Assembly (NCBI GenBank): GCA_963931865.1
Contig: OZ007511.1
Span: 3,124,198-3,188,197, forward strand
Direction of reading: 5' to 3'
From: Axinella damicornis
Taxonomy: Eukaryota > Porifera > Demospongiae > Axinellida > Axinellidae
DNA length: 64,000 nt
Each line of letters starts with the position of its first letter. The stretch's first letter is position 1. A model generated the notes under the pieces. That model saw only the letters and a program-made list of their open reading frames with translations, did not search any database and was not told where the DNA came from. Below, one piece after another: positions 44,444 to 51,900 of the stretch. The position numbers and the translations under genes are program-made.

Positions 44444-45281
44444 CGGAAGTGGGATATTCGTAGGGCGGGACTAGACTAGTGACGCACGACCTTCTTACCT
44501 GAACCTTGAACTCGGTGAAGAATGTTCGAGAATATTGGGCATGGGCTGGAATATCTTCCAGAACAGCTGGCGGATGCAATCGGGGAGCAGCAGTCGAAGC
44601 GGATGCAATCGGGGAGCTGCAGTTGAAGCGGACACAATTGGGGAGCGGCAGTCGAAGCGGATGTCGAAGCGGATGCAATCGGGTAGCAGTTGAAATGGAT
44701 GCAATTGAGAGCAGCAGCTGAAGCGGATGCAAGCGGTGAGCAGCAGCTGAAGCAGACGCAAATGGGGAGCAGCAGTTGAAGCAGATCAATGCAATCAAGC
44801 AGATGAAGCGGACGCAATCAGGGAGCAGCAGCTCTGCACAGAGAGCTCACGTAGGCAAGCGAGGGGAAGTAGCTGAGCGAGCGACGCTAGCAAAGCTAGC
44901 TACTTGTAATATATGCATTGAGGACCACCTACATGTAAAGTAACAATGTCATCCTATTGAGGTAGATTTTGTGGCCTCATTGCCTAATAACAAATTCATA
45001 TAATCCAGATGTTGTGAGATTGAAGGCTACACACAACATGTAACGACTATCTTTTAACTTTCAGCCAAGGGGCAGCTGCCAGTACTGCATATGTAGGAGC
45101 CTCAGAGGTCAAGTTTAAAGAGGAAATCCCAATGGCAGAATGTACGGCATACGGAACACAACAAACCAGAGGAGATTACTCAGTGAGTCGCACTTTTCTT
45201 GGAGGAGTGATCGAGGGACAGCAGGGAACGGAGGGTGAAAATGAAAGTTATGAAGAGATTTATGAACCCATACCAAATTAG
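18305..45281 (+). CDS. Gene 3: 37-exon membrane protein with 17 Calx-beta domains
   Basis: Exons: 18305-18368, 20361-20510, 20826-20987, 21128-21361, 22981-23199, 23529-23732, 24559-24984, 26504-26659, 26720-26983, 29340-29489, 29613-29861, 29982-30140, 30436-30651, 32395-32547, 32740-32961, 33142-33294, 33487-33708, 33918-34070, 34268-34489, 34660-34809, 35004-35225, 35412-35564, 35753-35974, 37633-37782, 37971-38192, 38363-38521, 39401-39616, 40174-40323, 40581-40784, 40921-41073, 41221-41442, 41539-41697, 41837-42058, 42208-42348, 42419-42622, 43665-43821, 45065-45281. The sum is 7101 nt, giving 2366 aa with no stop. All junctions are GT-AG; introns are phase 1 except the last (phase 2). 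Order: signal peptide (1-21), six-Cys module (22-71), 17 Calx-beta domains (72-2242), helix (about 2253-2280), cytoplasmic tail. Calx-beta domains are Ca2+-binding beta-sandwiches, also found in Na/Ca exchangers, integrin beta-4 and sponge aggregation factors. An adhesion or recognition receptor is the likely role. Minus-strand 64-codon ORFs in the array are shadows. Confidence 0.85.
18430..18570 (+). pseudogene. Decayed cysteine-module exon in gene 3 intron 1
   Basis: VSTGQDYYL then a stop (GTGAGCACTGGCCAGGATTA...TTTGA) corresponds to VSTAQDCCL in exon 2. The downstream part matches the relic in gene 4 (GATATCGATATTCTGGAC, GAGCTATTGATTGGTTTTGC). Cysteines are lost and the frame is closed. 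Confidence 0.6.
20826..21361 (+). CDS. Gene 3 Calx-beta domain 1 (exons 3-4)
   Basis: Exon 3 reads HGFNTTVVSVDEGAVQETLV and ends in LRCMDETT. Exon 4 reads SGDYNTTACNTLINLVQEDP, then SEVLITFPTDNIALEGTEVL and ends in VQISDTT. It has the strand pattern of a Calx-beta domain but is the most diverged of the set: the usual acidic DDD at the end is replaced by SDTT, so calcium binding may be lost. Confidence 0.7.
22513..22706. mobile_element. Inverted-repeat element in gene 3 intron 4
   Basis: Ends TAGCTCATCCACTGACTACT...GAGGGGGCTACGTC and its reverse complement GACGTAGCCCCCTCC...GAGTGAGGCTA. It separates two copies of a 170-bp stretch (22325-22495 and 22830-23000) that lead into exon 5; the first copy is decayed. 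Confidence 0.6.
22981..23732 (+). CDS. Gene 3 Calx-beta domain 2 (exons 5-6)
   Basis: Exon 5 reads LGFGEEDYSGNEGPDRQSTL and ends in GPPPTATLRGASAS. Exon 6 reads MDFNDAQPFEVTMRAGTESM, then IPIVDDEINEAEEEFVVVL and ends in CRIPRSD. The domain is nearly the same as the first domain of gene 4 (53924-54617). A 5' duplicate of the acceptor region lies at about 22325-22495, split from the real exon by a small inverted-repeat element. Confidence 0.8.
24559..24984 (+). CDS. Gene 3 Calx-beta domain 3 (single exon 7)
   Basis: A 426-nt exon holds an entire domain without the usual central intron: IEIGFREARVEHNESQATF at the start, a long loop with GVGEPATAFPAQPADFRLGS, a cysteine pair (FNCDD ... RDCFPD) and VIVDDDG at the end. 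Gene 4 has the same exon at 55889-56314. Either the central intron was lost or this is the older form. Confidence 0.85.
26064..26344. mobile_element. 281-bp element with 29-bp inverted ends
   Basis: The left end TACCGTAGAGACTGGTTAAT(AGGCGCATG) is mirrored at the right (CATGCGCCTATTAACCGGTC TCTACGGTA, one mismatch). If TA is the duplicated target, the ends CCGTAGAGAC fit a Tc1/mariner-like non-autonomous element. It lies in the gene 3 intron between exons 7 and 8. Confidence 0.7.
26504..26983 (+). CDS. Gene 3 Calx-beta domain 4 (exons 8-9)
   Basis: Exon 8 reads VIGYVETLVEVDESDGQATL; exon 9 reads FDPVTPGLHDYQEVAPGS, then VVIYEDDVPEGVEELYITL and ends in TVRIRDND. The central intron is only 60 bp. 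It is the partner of the gene 4 domain at 58184-58680. In gene 4 this domain is followed directly by the last one; in gene 3, twelve extra domains lie between. Confidence 0.85.
27570..28450. repeat. Cluster of degraded repeats in gene 3 intron 9
   Basis: Contains the inverted pair CCCCTTTGAATGTTAACC / CATTCAAAGGGGTAAC (27570, 27672), G/C homopolymer stretches at about 27827-27865 and 28132-28143, and two tandem fragments (28180-28450) of the CACTCCTGGTAG repeat family with the motif ACGAAGATTCTGA. No coding signal seen. Confidence 0.5.
29340..29861 (+). CDS. Gene 3 Calx-beta domain 5 (exons 10-11)
   Basis: Exon 10 reads VVGFERTTIVVNETDGRVEL and ends in MQNGTA. Exon 11 reads GADYISVTTTLTFSTQQPRQ, then CINVTIIDDVQVETTENFFA and ends in SIMDDDL. 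Several N-x-S/T sites suggest glycosylation. Confidence 0.8.
29982..30651 (+). CDS. Gene 3 Calx-beta domain 6 (exons 12-13)
   Basis: Exon 12 reads FTVGYVETDVTVFERAGVAQ; exon 13 reads PGDYGALTDFSLGPFNNDVR and contains TYGEIVTVDPALANVTILDE. The TYGEIVTV variant occurs again only in domain 13 (39401-39616). The introns behind both exons match (GTGCTGTGATNNNAGCACCC region), so exons 13 and 27 are products of an older block duplication. Confidence 0.85.
31882..32264. mobile_element. 383-bp TAGCCTCG element with 9-bp target duplication
   Basis: Starts TAGCCTCGTTCCCAGGCCCA and ends GGGCCTGGGAACGAGGCTA, flanked on both sides by ATTACTACG (31873-31881 and 32265-32273). The interior (ACAGCTACCTTCCGCGTGAT) matches the element at 51507 in the opposite orientation. 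The 9-bp duplication suggests Mutator-like transposition. It sits in the intron before exon 14. Confidence 0.88.
32395..35225 (+). CDS. Gene 3 Calx-beta domains 7-10 (exons 14-21), first tandem block
   Basis: Four domains, each with a 150-153-nt first exon (ITVGYVDTSVTVFESAGVAQ...NTNDGTAA) and a 222-nt second exon (DYGALAGFSLGPFSNSVRQL...ATVTIEDDDG). Exons 15-20 (32740-34809) form the first copy of a three-domain unit whose second copy starts at exon 21 (35004). First-half exons all end with donor GTTTGTC; second-half exons end with GTACATT or GTACGTT. Each second-half exon is preceded by a CA-rich tract and TCTATCCATAG or TCTATCCACAG. Confidence 0.88.
35412..38521 (+). CDS. Gene 3 Calx-beta domains 11-12 and first half of 13 (exons 22-26), second tandem block
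   Basis: Exons 22-26 repeat exons 16-20 almost base for base, introns included. Start offsets are 2270 and 2266 bp for exons 22-23, and about 3703-3715 bp for exons 24-26, because 1.45 kb of repeats entered the intron after exon 23. Exon 24 lost one codon (PPRDP against PPQGDP). Exon 23 uses an unusual acceptor, TATCCAAAG, where all others have TAG or CAG. Confidence 0.88.
35989..37448. repeat. Nested repeats inserted between gene 3 exons 23 and 24
   Basis: Two tandem copies of the CACTCCTGGTAG family (about 35989-36976 and 36986-37448; shared ATGTTTGAGTACTTAGGCTT and ACGAAGATTCTGACCACACG). The sister intron (33709-33917) lacks them, so the insertion is younger than the tandem duplication of the exons. 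The left copy is itself split by a SINE. Confidence 0.8.
36240..36540 (+). mobile_element. tRNA-derived SINE, about 300 bp
   Basis: The head resembles a tRNA, with A box TGGCCTAGCGG, an anticodon-loop-like GACTGCTAATC (as in tRNA-Ser GCT) and B box GGTTCAAATCC at about 36290. A unique body follows and a tail of AAATAAAATAAATAAATAAA. It interrupts the host repeat at CCATTG|CTCGAG, as shown by the uninterrupted copy at 37145, and ATTG is duplicated (36236-36239, 36541-36544). It is probably not a functional tRNA gene because the acceptor stem does not pair well. Confidence 0.8.
38753..39091. mobile_element. Element with GGGGCGTAGCTAGGA ends in gene 3 intron 26
   Basis: The left end GGGGCGTAGCTAGGA and the right end TAGCTACGCCC are inverted. 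GAGGAGGCA near the left and GAGGCAACTGCCTCC near the right add to the terminal structure. It accounts for the unusual length of this intron. A 115-codon ORF (38862-39209) over it is not recognisable. Confidence 0.5.
39401..42058 (+). CDS. Gene 3 Calx-beta domains 13 (second half) to 16 (exons 27-33)
   Basis: Exon 27 carries TYGEIVTVAPDLANVTIMDD. Exon 28 lacks the ITV codons found in its sisters. Exon 29 is shortened to 204 nt by an in-frame loss of about six codons before THVTVDPSLATVTILDDD. Exons 30-33 are regular. All keep phase 1-1 and lengths divisible by three. Domain 16 begins VITVGYVVTDVSVPERAGVA. Confidence 0.87.
42208..42622 (+). CDS. Gene 3 Calx-beta domain 17 (exons 34-35)
   Basis: Exon 34 reads VVEFDPTTYSVTESDGAIVM and ends in STSPDTAT. 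Exon 35 reads DPVDFTGQTNTTVTFAPGET, then VSVSVVNDNTLESTETFTAM and ends in TATATITDDD. It is a different subtype from the array and is the orthologue-like partner of gene 4 exons 63115-63932. It is the membrane-proximal domain. Confidence 0.87.
43665..43821 (+). CDS. Gene 3 exon 36: transmembrane helix
   Basis: Codes TPPPESNSVGAIAG, then AAAAVGSVTIISFTIIITAI and IVTRNRQARFDLHKEER. One helix followed by basic residues marks a type I membrane protein. The acceptor at 43664 is chosen by homology to gene 2; an upstream AG at 43634 would add ten residues in frame. The donor GTAAGG is in phase 2. Confidence 0.85.
44393..44840. repeat. (GT)n plus minisatellite composite, copy 1
   Basis: A GT run of about 48 nt is followed by ACGGAAGTGGGATATTCGTA, a unique stretch (GTTCGAGAATATTGGGCATG) and then about eight imperfect units of some 29 bp containing GGGGAGCAGCAGTTGAAGCG. 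Copies of the same composite lie at 45975, 52725 (inverted) and 56424. It lies in the last intron of gene 3. The long ORFs on both strands are repeat artefacts. Confidence 0.8.
45065..45281 (+). CDS. Gene 3 exon 37: cytoplasmic tail
   Basis: Codes QGAAASTAYVGASEVKFKE, then DYSVSRTFLGGVIEGQQGTE and ESYEEIYEPIPN with TAG at 45279-45281. The tail is homologous to gene 2. The tyrosine at 45249-45251 lies in Y-E-E-I, the known optimal form for Src-family SH2 domains, directly followed by Y-E-P-I. Whether it is phosphorylated is unknown. Confidence 0.88.
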
Positions 45282-47883
45282 ACAGTACATGAGTACACTA
45301 GTTGTGTAGCTGTGTGTATTGCCCGATAGTAACCAAGCATGACGTATTGCATGATAGTACGTACTGAACTATTTCCAGCACACACCATGATTAGAACAGT
45401 TTGAAGCAGTTTCTGTATTAATGTTTACCACTACCATGCAATGTTACAGTATAAGAGTATCTCTTGATGACTGAAGCCTCTACAAGGCAACACTGCAATA
45501 CCAGCTGTTATGTCCAGTGGTACGGGTACTCAGAATCCCAATCACAGCTGGAGTCTTGTTTCTCCCCTTCCTTCATGAGTGCCTACCAGTCGTGACGTCA
45601 AAGGTGATAACACAGATAGCACTTACACACCACAGAGTAGCTATATTAGCTCGACTGGATATCAGTCATCAGTACATAATAGTACTCTATAGCAGTGTGG
45701 GCTGTGTACAGTAAACCCCCCAATAATGGACCCTCCAAGATAGGGACACAACATAATTATTTTCCTCTCTACAAAGGACAATTTTCAAGGTCACGAATGA
45801 TCGGTTATCCTATACATTTTGAAGCTCAGAGAAGAGGACCTCTCAACAAAGAACAAAACAACATTGCCCCCAATGTGTCCTCTATTGAGAGGTTCCATCA
45901 CATTTTATGCAATGTCTAAGTGGGTGCGTTGTATATAGCGCACACATGCACTAATAATGAGAGCTATCAAGATTTTAACTATGTGTTTGTGTGTAGGTGT
46001 GTAACGGAAGTGGGATGTTCGTGGGGCGGGACTTGACTAGTGATGCGTGACCTTCGTACTGAACCTTGAACTCTGCAAAGAATGTTCGAGAACATTGGGC
46101 ATGGGCTGGAATCTTCCAGAACAGCCGGCAGGGAGCAGCAGTCGAAGCGGACGCAATCGGGAGCTGCAGTTGAAACGGATGCAATCGGGGAGCAGCAATT
46201 GAAGCGGACGCAAATGGGGAGCAGCAGCCAAAGTGGATGCACTGCTGAGCACAGCCATAGTTTCATCCTCCTCTCATTCCCTCTGCCTACCCACCTTCGG
46301 TATGAAGACCAATGTATTATTGTTCAACGGTTGGTGTATGCAGTACATAGAAACTACATACCAACAAGGTTATGCTAATCACAAACACAGCCACCCATGT
46401 TTTTTACATGGGAAGACTAGCCACACATACTTCCTCCTATTCGTGTGAAGTGGCTGTGAAATAATAAGTGAGCTCATAGCTAGCTAGCTAGCTAGCTATC
46501 AACTGTACACATCTTCAACTCGGGCCAGAAGACTCCCAACGTGGATTGTAAGAATGGGGATGAGCTTGAGGCTACACATGCAGGGAGGGCGCAGCATGGT
46601 GAGAGAATGAGGCTAGCACCATGAGCGCATAAGTGACACCTAGGAATATGAGAATGGCGGTCCAGGAGAGAAAATTTATGAACAGTATAGACGCAGTGGT
46701 ACAAGAGGGAGCAGCTGGAGGGATCTACCCAACTTAAGCTAACCATACATGGAAGAAATACAGATGGGCTTCACAAGATCAGTACATGTACATCCGTTAG
46801 GAACGAGCGTAGCAGTAAGTCTGGGGACAAGGGATAATGGATTGCATGAGTAGCAGGTCGCCATGAGGGAGAGTGTGAGTTGCGAGTGAAATTTAATGCT
46901 TGAGACTCAATAAGAATGTGCGAGGGCTGAGAGCTCTACACATGCATGCTACATGGAGTCGGTAAAACGCGGAATACGGAATAATTATCGGAATAACGGA
47001 ATAACTTTTTATTGACCGGAAATGAAATTTAGAAAATATGCTTTGTTCTTTGGTGACACAGCACGGCGAGATCGTGGACAGACAAAGATCCTTCGATCTA
47101 TATTGAAAAAGCCTGGCTTTCCAGGATGGCAGAGTCAAACCATTGTAGCGTTGCACAAACTTTGCTGAGCCTGCTCAGGCACGACATAGCCACTTCTCAA
47201 ACCTCAACTTTTATAGGGCAACCATCTCGGCGTCTTCCACACGGCTTACCCGGTATTCGCAGCTCCTCTGTAAGTCCAGATACAGCTAGCAGTGGCTCGA
47301 TCTCGCAGCGCTGCTCCCTCGAGCTGCTTGCGTTTCTAAGTTCCGAGCTGCTTGCGTTTCTAAGATCACTACTGTAGAAACTAGAGGTGCTCAGCAGAGC
47401 ACGTACACCGTGCGCAACTTTGACTTGACAGCTATAAGCTTAATAGGCCTACCACCGATTATTCGTACAGCATGCACGATGGGGCCACGATTATCACCAT
47501 GCATATGCAGAATGAGATACCCTAAGTTGTAGCAGTAATGTTAGAAATAGGGTGTGGTCAAGTTGTATAAATTAGAAGCACGACTTTCACGCAGCTTTTC
47601 TCGGCCTCTCGAGTAGATCTCTGGTCTGTGAGTTACGTAGATGCTTGTATTTTCTGAATTCTGACACTTCTATCCTGAAATAAGCCTTCAACAAGGCCTT
47701 CACTGCTCAAACCGCTCTACATCTATGGACAGACTGACAGACAAACCAATCACTCTACCCCTTGCTGCGCATGCGCACGGGGTAATTACTCTTTTTTTCC
47801 ATACAGAGAAACGGAGGGCGTTTCGGTTGTTTTACGGCCGGGACGTCACTTGCAAGCGCTCTATTTCAGTCGGGCAGGATTAA
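45282..47883. other. Spacer between genes 3 and 4
   Basis: No supported gene. It holds the second minisatellite composite (45975-46245) and the end of a dispersed repeat at 47727-47790 (GACAGACAAACC...CGCATGCGCACGGGGTAA), matched at 62902-62978. The stretch GCACAAACTTTGCTGAGCCT at 47151 recurs at 51166. I see no clear AATAAA close to the gene 3 stop. Confidence 0.45.
45975..46245. repeat. Minisatellite composite, copy 2
   Basis: Same order of parts as 44393-44840 with a short GTGTGTTTGTGTGTAGGTGTG stretch degenerate at the left, GTTCGAGAACATTGGGCATG and about four 29-bp units. Confidence 0.7.
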
Positions 47884-47893
47884 GGTAGTAAAC

Positions 47894-48445
47894 ATGGGTA
47901 CCGCGATCTCCGAAACCAAGTTGATGGATAAATGGGCAGCATCAAAGCGTACACAAGTTTCAGCAATACTTTGCATCAAACTGCTCCCTCTGCTTGAAAA
48001 TGCCCTAAAACTCAATTTTAAGGCCCTCTACGAAACTGAAAATTTGGACCCTCTCCAAGGCCCCACCCACACTCTGACCCCATCATCAATACACACACAA
48101 AACAGGCCCCAAAACTACGGATGGATTTACCACCTGCTCTCCTCACTTGCAGGCTACAGCCCAAAACTCACTGCCACCCTCAAAAACAGAGGTTTGGCTA
48201 CCCTAGGCTTTCAAAAAAAATTCCACGCACACCAACTAAAACCGACCCAAGCCAAGGCCAGTTTCCAAAAGGTCAACCTACCCCCTGCAAAAATAGGGAT
48301 GCTTTTCAACGTTCACCTCTCGGTTACCGAGTTTTGGCCACACATCTACTCCCTCTCACCAGCCCAGTCCAGCTACCAAACCAGCCAAATTCGCCCTAAC
48401 ACGAAAATGGGCGGGGCCTGTAATGCCGAAAGGTCAACTCTCTAG
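47894..48445 (+). CDS. ORF of 183 codons inside the TTAA element, unrecognised
   Basis: ATG at 47894 lies just inside the left terminus (AAACATGGGT). The predicted protein is basic and polar with a leucine-rich first third (CIKLLPLLENALKLNFKALY) and a Pro/Thr/Gln-rich middle (HTLTPSSIHTQNRPQNYGW). I recognise no transposase, nuclease or known domain. It might be cargo, a remnant of a longer protein or a chance frame; its length and uniform composition argue mildly for real coding. Confidence 0.35.
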   Translation: MGTAISETKLMDKWAASKRTQVSAILCIKLLPLLENALKLNFKALYETENLDPLQGPTHTLTPSSIHTQNRPQNYGWIYHLLSSLAGYSPKLTATLKNRGLATLGFQKKFHAHQLKPTQAKASFQKVNLPPAKIGMLFNVHLSVTEFWPHIYSLSPAQSSYQTSQIRPNTKMGGACNAERSTL

Positions 48446-48601
48446 AGTACCTTGGCCAGGGAGCTGTCGGAGGCTGTTCACTTTCCAGGCTGTTCTTCGG
48501 CCACTTCAGCAGACCCACAAACATTCCTGCTCACTCCACCTAGCTATTCACACTCAGATAGCCCATCGCTACATTCAGTAAGCCAGAATAGCTTCTTACT
48601 T

Positions 48602-48613
48602 AAAAAAGAAAAG

Positions 48614-48662
<49 letters not shown>
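48602..48662. repeat. Poly(A) run of about 56 nt
   Basis: A nearly pure A tract inside the TTAA element, 157 nt after the 183-codon ORF. It looks like a retrocopy tail, but 230 nt of other sequence follows before the transposon end, so the ORF may have been acquired as a retrocopy. Confidence 0.85.
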
Positions 48663-48665
<3 letters not shown>

Positions 48666-48923
48666 TGTTCAAACAAATCTTCAAAGTACCGCACGGCCAC
48701 ATCAGAGTACCGATTTGAAACTCGAAAGGGCCGCTAGCCGCATCAAAGAGAGAAGCCCCCCTTGTTTATTCCGGTTGCCGCCATGGGAAAACGTAAACAG
48801 ATGAATAACTCTAAATAACCGTATGCAAGTGACGTCATCTCATTAATTATTCATGAGCAAAATTGCGCGATTTCGCCGATGCCGTGCTTCCTACCTTAAG
48901 GTGAAGTGGCAGTGTTTTTCCTG

Positions 48924-48978
48924 ATGGACGGTTGTGTGGCTGTGTGGCTGGTGGTTCTTACTGCGATGATTCAAGCTG
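48924..48978 (+). CDS. Gene 4 exon 1: signal peptide
   Basis: ATG at 48924; MDGCVAVWLVVLTAMIQA then donor GTAAGG in phase 1. It closely matches the first exons of genes 1 and 3. The ATG is preceded by the family leader AGTGGCAGTGTTTTTCCTG. Confidence 0.78.
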
Positions 48979-51900
48979 GTAAGGATTATGCATGCGATTT
49001 AGACAGCTACATATATAGCTGGCCATTTGCATGATTATTGAGTACCCATACAACTGATAATACCAATGCATGCTGTTGGAGAATCACCTGTAAGCACTGC
49101 CCAGGAGTGCTGTCTTTGAAAAGGGATATCGATATTCTGGACCCATATCTTGGAAAGAGCTATTGATTGGTTTTGCAACCCACAACATGGGGTGTGTGAA
49201 CAGTACATTGGTAAGCGTTTGCTAGACAATCCGAAGTCATAATTATGCTGGAGCTTAGACTCATTCCCAGACGATTTTTCGCACGCGGGGGAAAAAAATA
49301 CGTCTGGTAATCCACCTATTCCATTTTGGTTCCGGTGTGCCGGAATGCTGGTGCATTGTTCTATTTAACTTGTGACGTAACATAGGATTACATTCCAAAA
49401 ATCCACAGCGCACAAGTTGTTGAAGAACATGGATGTGGATTGGGCAATCGACTCTGCTTGTTTGAGACTAGGCTATTCAAGCCTTCGAAAAGAGCAGGAG
49501 GACTTTGCTAGTGTTTTGAACATGATGGCATAAAGCAAGTAAGCATTCCGTTTATGTGACGCGCAATAATTTCGAATTCCGTGAACCAAAATGGGTTCCC
49601 AGACTTTACTTCCCCTCTTGGCGGAATGTAAAGTCTGGCCCGCTAGACTAGCTGGAGCTAGCTCCTGGACTAGTTGTGAGCAGCAACACAAACTGAAGTT
49701 ATTGCTATAGTAGATATTAACTATCGGCAAGCAATCAAATTACAATACAGTATTATGTGATTGATCTAATCAAAGGTAGCTAATGTGGGCAGTAGTTGTA
49801 AGTTGATATCACTGTAAAAACGAACTGGTTGTTTTAAGTGTATAGAGGGTCACTGTGTGTCTTAGTTACTTCTAGTGATAGTTACTAGACCTCTCTACAA
49901 AGGACAACTTTAATTGGTTTTCCTATAGTTCTGGTACATTTTGAACCAGTCTGAGAAAAGGACGACTGCTCTACAAAGGAACAAACATTAGAATTGATTA
50001 TCCCTAATGTGTCCTGTATTGAGAGGTTCAATCACATTTGGTGAGAGTAATGACAGCATGTACATGTAACGGTGACTGTGAAGCACAGCCATTGGTTTTA
50101 TCCCCCTTCCCCGTTCCCTCTGCCTCCCCACCTATCTTCACTAATGGGTATGAAGACTAATGTATTATTGTTGGTGCATGCATTACATAGAGACTACATA
50201 CTGCATCCCCGAACAACATCGTTGTCAAGGATTAGTACTTGCAATTGGAGATCCAGATAGTTGGCTGGATCTGAACTATTAATTCAGTCTTACTGCTTCA
50301 ATCATGAGGTTTAGCTTGTCTCCCAATTACAATCACCATTATATAGTGGCTATAATCATCATCATCAAGGATTAGTATGCTTGGAGATCCACATAGTTGG
50401 CTGGATCTGAACTATTAGTTTGTGTGGGATGCATGGGCTATAGTCTCCCAATTACATGTACAATCACCATCATATAGTGGTTAACCATCATCATCAAGGA
50501 TTAGTACTTGGAGATCCGGAAGCAATCACTGCCATTGACTCGAAACATGGGAGCATGTTGGTTGCTATAGCTGGAGACAGTGGTTATGGGAGGTTTACTC
50601 AAGTTGGCTAATAGAGATAATTATGATTGCATAAGATAACCTGCAAAGGCAACTGGCCCAGATGGTCTCACTGACAATCCCATGAACATCTGCAAGGTCA
50701 CACTACAACTGGTTGTCATGGAAATTTTCATGCTCTTGATGGCAGCAGGTCCCTCACAGTGTTTAGTGGTTAAGATTGCACGATTATGGTTGTAAATCTT
50801 GTAGATAATCTGGGGCAGTATATTAACTATAACGTAACTAAATAGTTTGTTTTGTAGTACACCCGGTGTGGAAGGCCTGGGAACGAGGCTACTACACTCA
50901 TCTGTGGTCTAAGCAAGCATCTCAGCCTTTGTCACTCGTTTCCGTGCTTCAGTGACAAGGTGGCTGCATGACATGGAGGACACACCATTATAGCCCATAA
51001 AACTATGTCAAAAGTGATAATTCTGGTGACAAAGGCATATAGCAAATCATTTTATGCAGTGATATAGAACATTGAACTTGCTTTCATCAGTACTACAATC
51101 ATCATAGGTCATGAGGATGCTTGCACAGTTACGAATCCGGTAAGGTATACACTGGATGCACAAACTTTGCTGAGCCTGCTCAGGCACGGCACTTCTCAAA
51201 CCTCATTTTACAGAGTTTTGGGTGAGTCCAGTCCACTCCAGTCCAGTCCGTTTTCCGTTTCCGTTTTCCTTTGCCATAGGCTTCTAATTGAATAACTGCC
51301 AAGTGTGTTCCTGATAAACCACTAGCAGCTGGCAGTACAACTGGTTGTACTGCAGTGCACTTACTGAGTATTAAAGTGGCTTCTGTGTAGTGTATGGTAG
51401 TTATAAGACTTCCAATTAGCAGGTTGCACTATATAGGTCTACACTGTGGTCTGCACCTTTCAACCACCTATATATGCACAAAGCCTCATAGTGGGAGGGT
51501 ATACACTAGCCTCGTACCCAGGCCCTCACGCGGAACGCGGAAGAGGGCCTATTGAAAATTCCGTATGTGCACAGTCAGCATAACTGCGTAATCAATTACA
51601 TTCCTTACTTGGATACATTCGAAATCATGCGGAAGGTAGCTGTTGGCGATGGCTAAGTAGCAAGTCCTTGCCAAGGAGCGACCAGAGGTGAGTCTTGAAG
51701 GCTAGAACAGCGGTTTTATCAAACGGCTACACTTTTCACGGGATGAAGAATGTAATTACTACGCAGTAATTGGCAATGGACGAACGTGATTCGCCTACCC
51801 GAAATCAAGACTGCTGAGCTCAGCACATAGGGGAATTTTGCCAAGTGTCACCAGGCCCTCTTCCGCGTTCCACGTGAGGGCCTGGGAACGAGGCTAGGTA

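Larger units (their letters stand above)
47884..48895. mobile_element. 1012-bp DNA transposon with TTAA target site in the gene 4 leader
   Basis: Flanked by TTAA on both sides (47880-47883 and 48896-48899). Ends GGTAGTAAACATGG and, inverted, GGTAGGAAGCACGG match at 11 of 14 positions. Joining the flanks restores GGCAGGATTAAGGTGAAGTGGC, which is the sequence found uninterrupted before the gene 3 start (GGATTACGGTGAAGCGGC). TTAA targets are used by piggyBac and Kolobok elements; no transposase of either is visible here. Internally there is one 183-codon ORF and a run of about 56 A. Confidence 0.75.
47838..48902 (+). promoter_or_regulatory. Split upstream region of gene 4
   Basis: The stretch TATTTCAGTCGGGCAGGAT before the TTAA element and GGTGAAGTGGCAGTG after it together match the upstream region of gene 3. 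GACGTCACTTGCA at about 47842 and its exact reverse complement TGCAAGTGACGTC at about 48826 face each other across the element; each holds a CRE-like TGACGTCA-type core. The insertion separates the likely promoter from the start codon by 1 kb. Confidence 0.45.

Noticed and set aside
44385..44817. Long minus-strand ORFs rich in Ser/Ala/His (also 45975-46266 and 52851-53189)
   Set aside because: They cross minisatellite units whose length is not a multiple of three; frames shift along the array and no domain is present.
47126..47377. 83-codon ORF MAESNHCSVAQ... as a gene
   Set aside because: Part of its DNA (GCACAAACTTTGCTGAGCCT) is a repeat seen again at 51166 and 51910, the composition is ordinary, and no splice or domain support exists.
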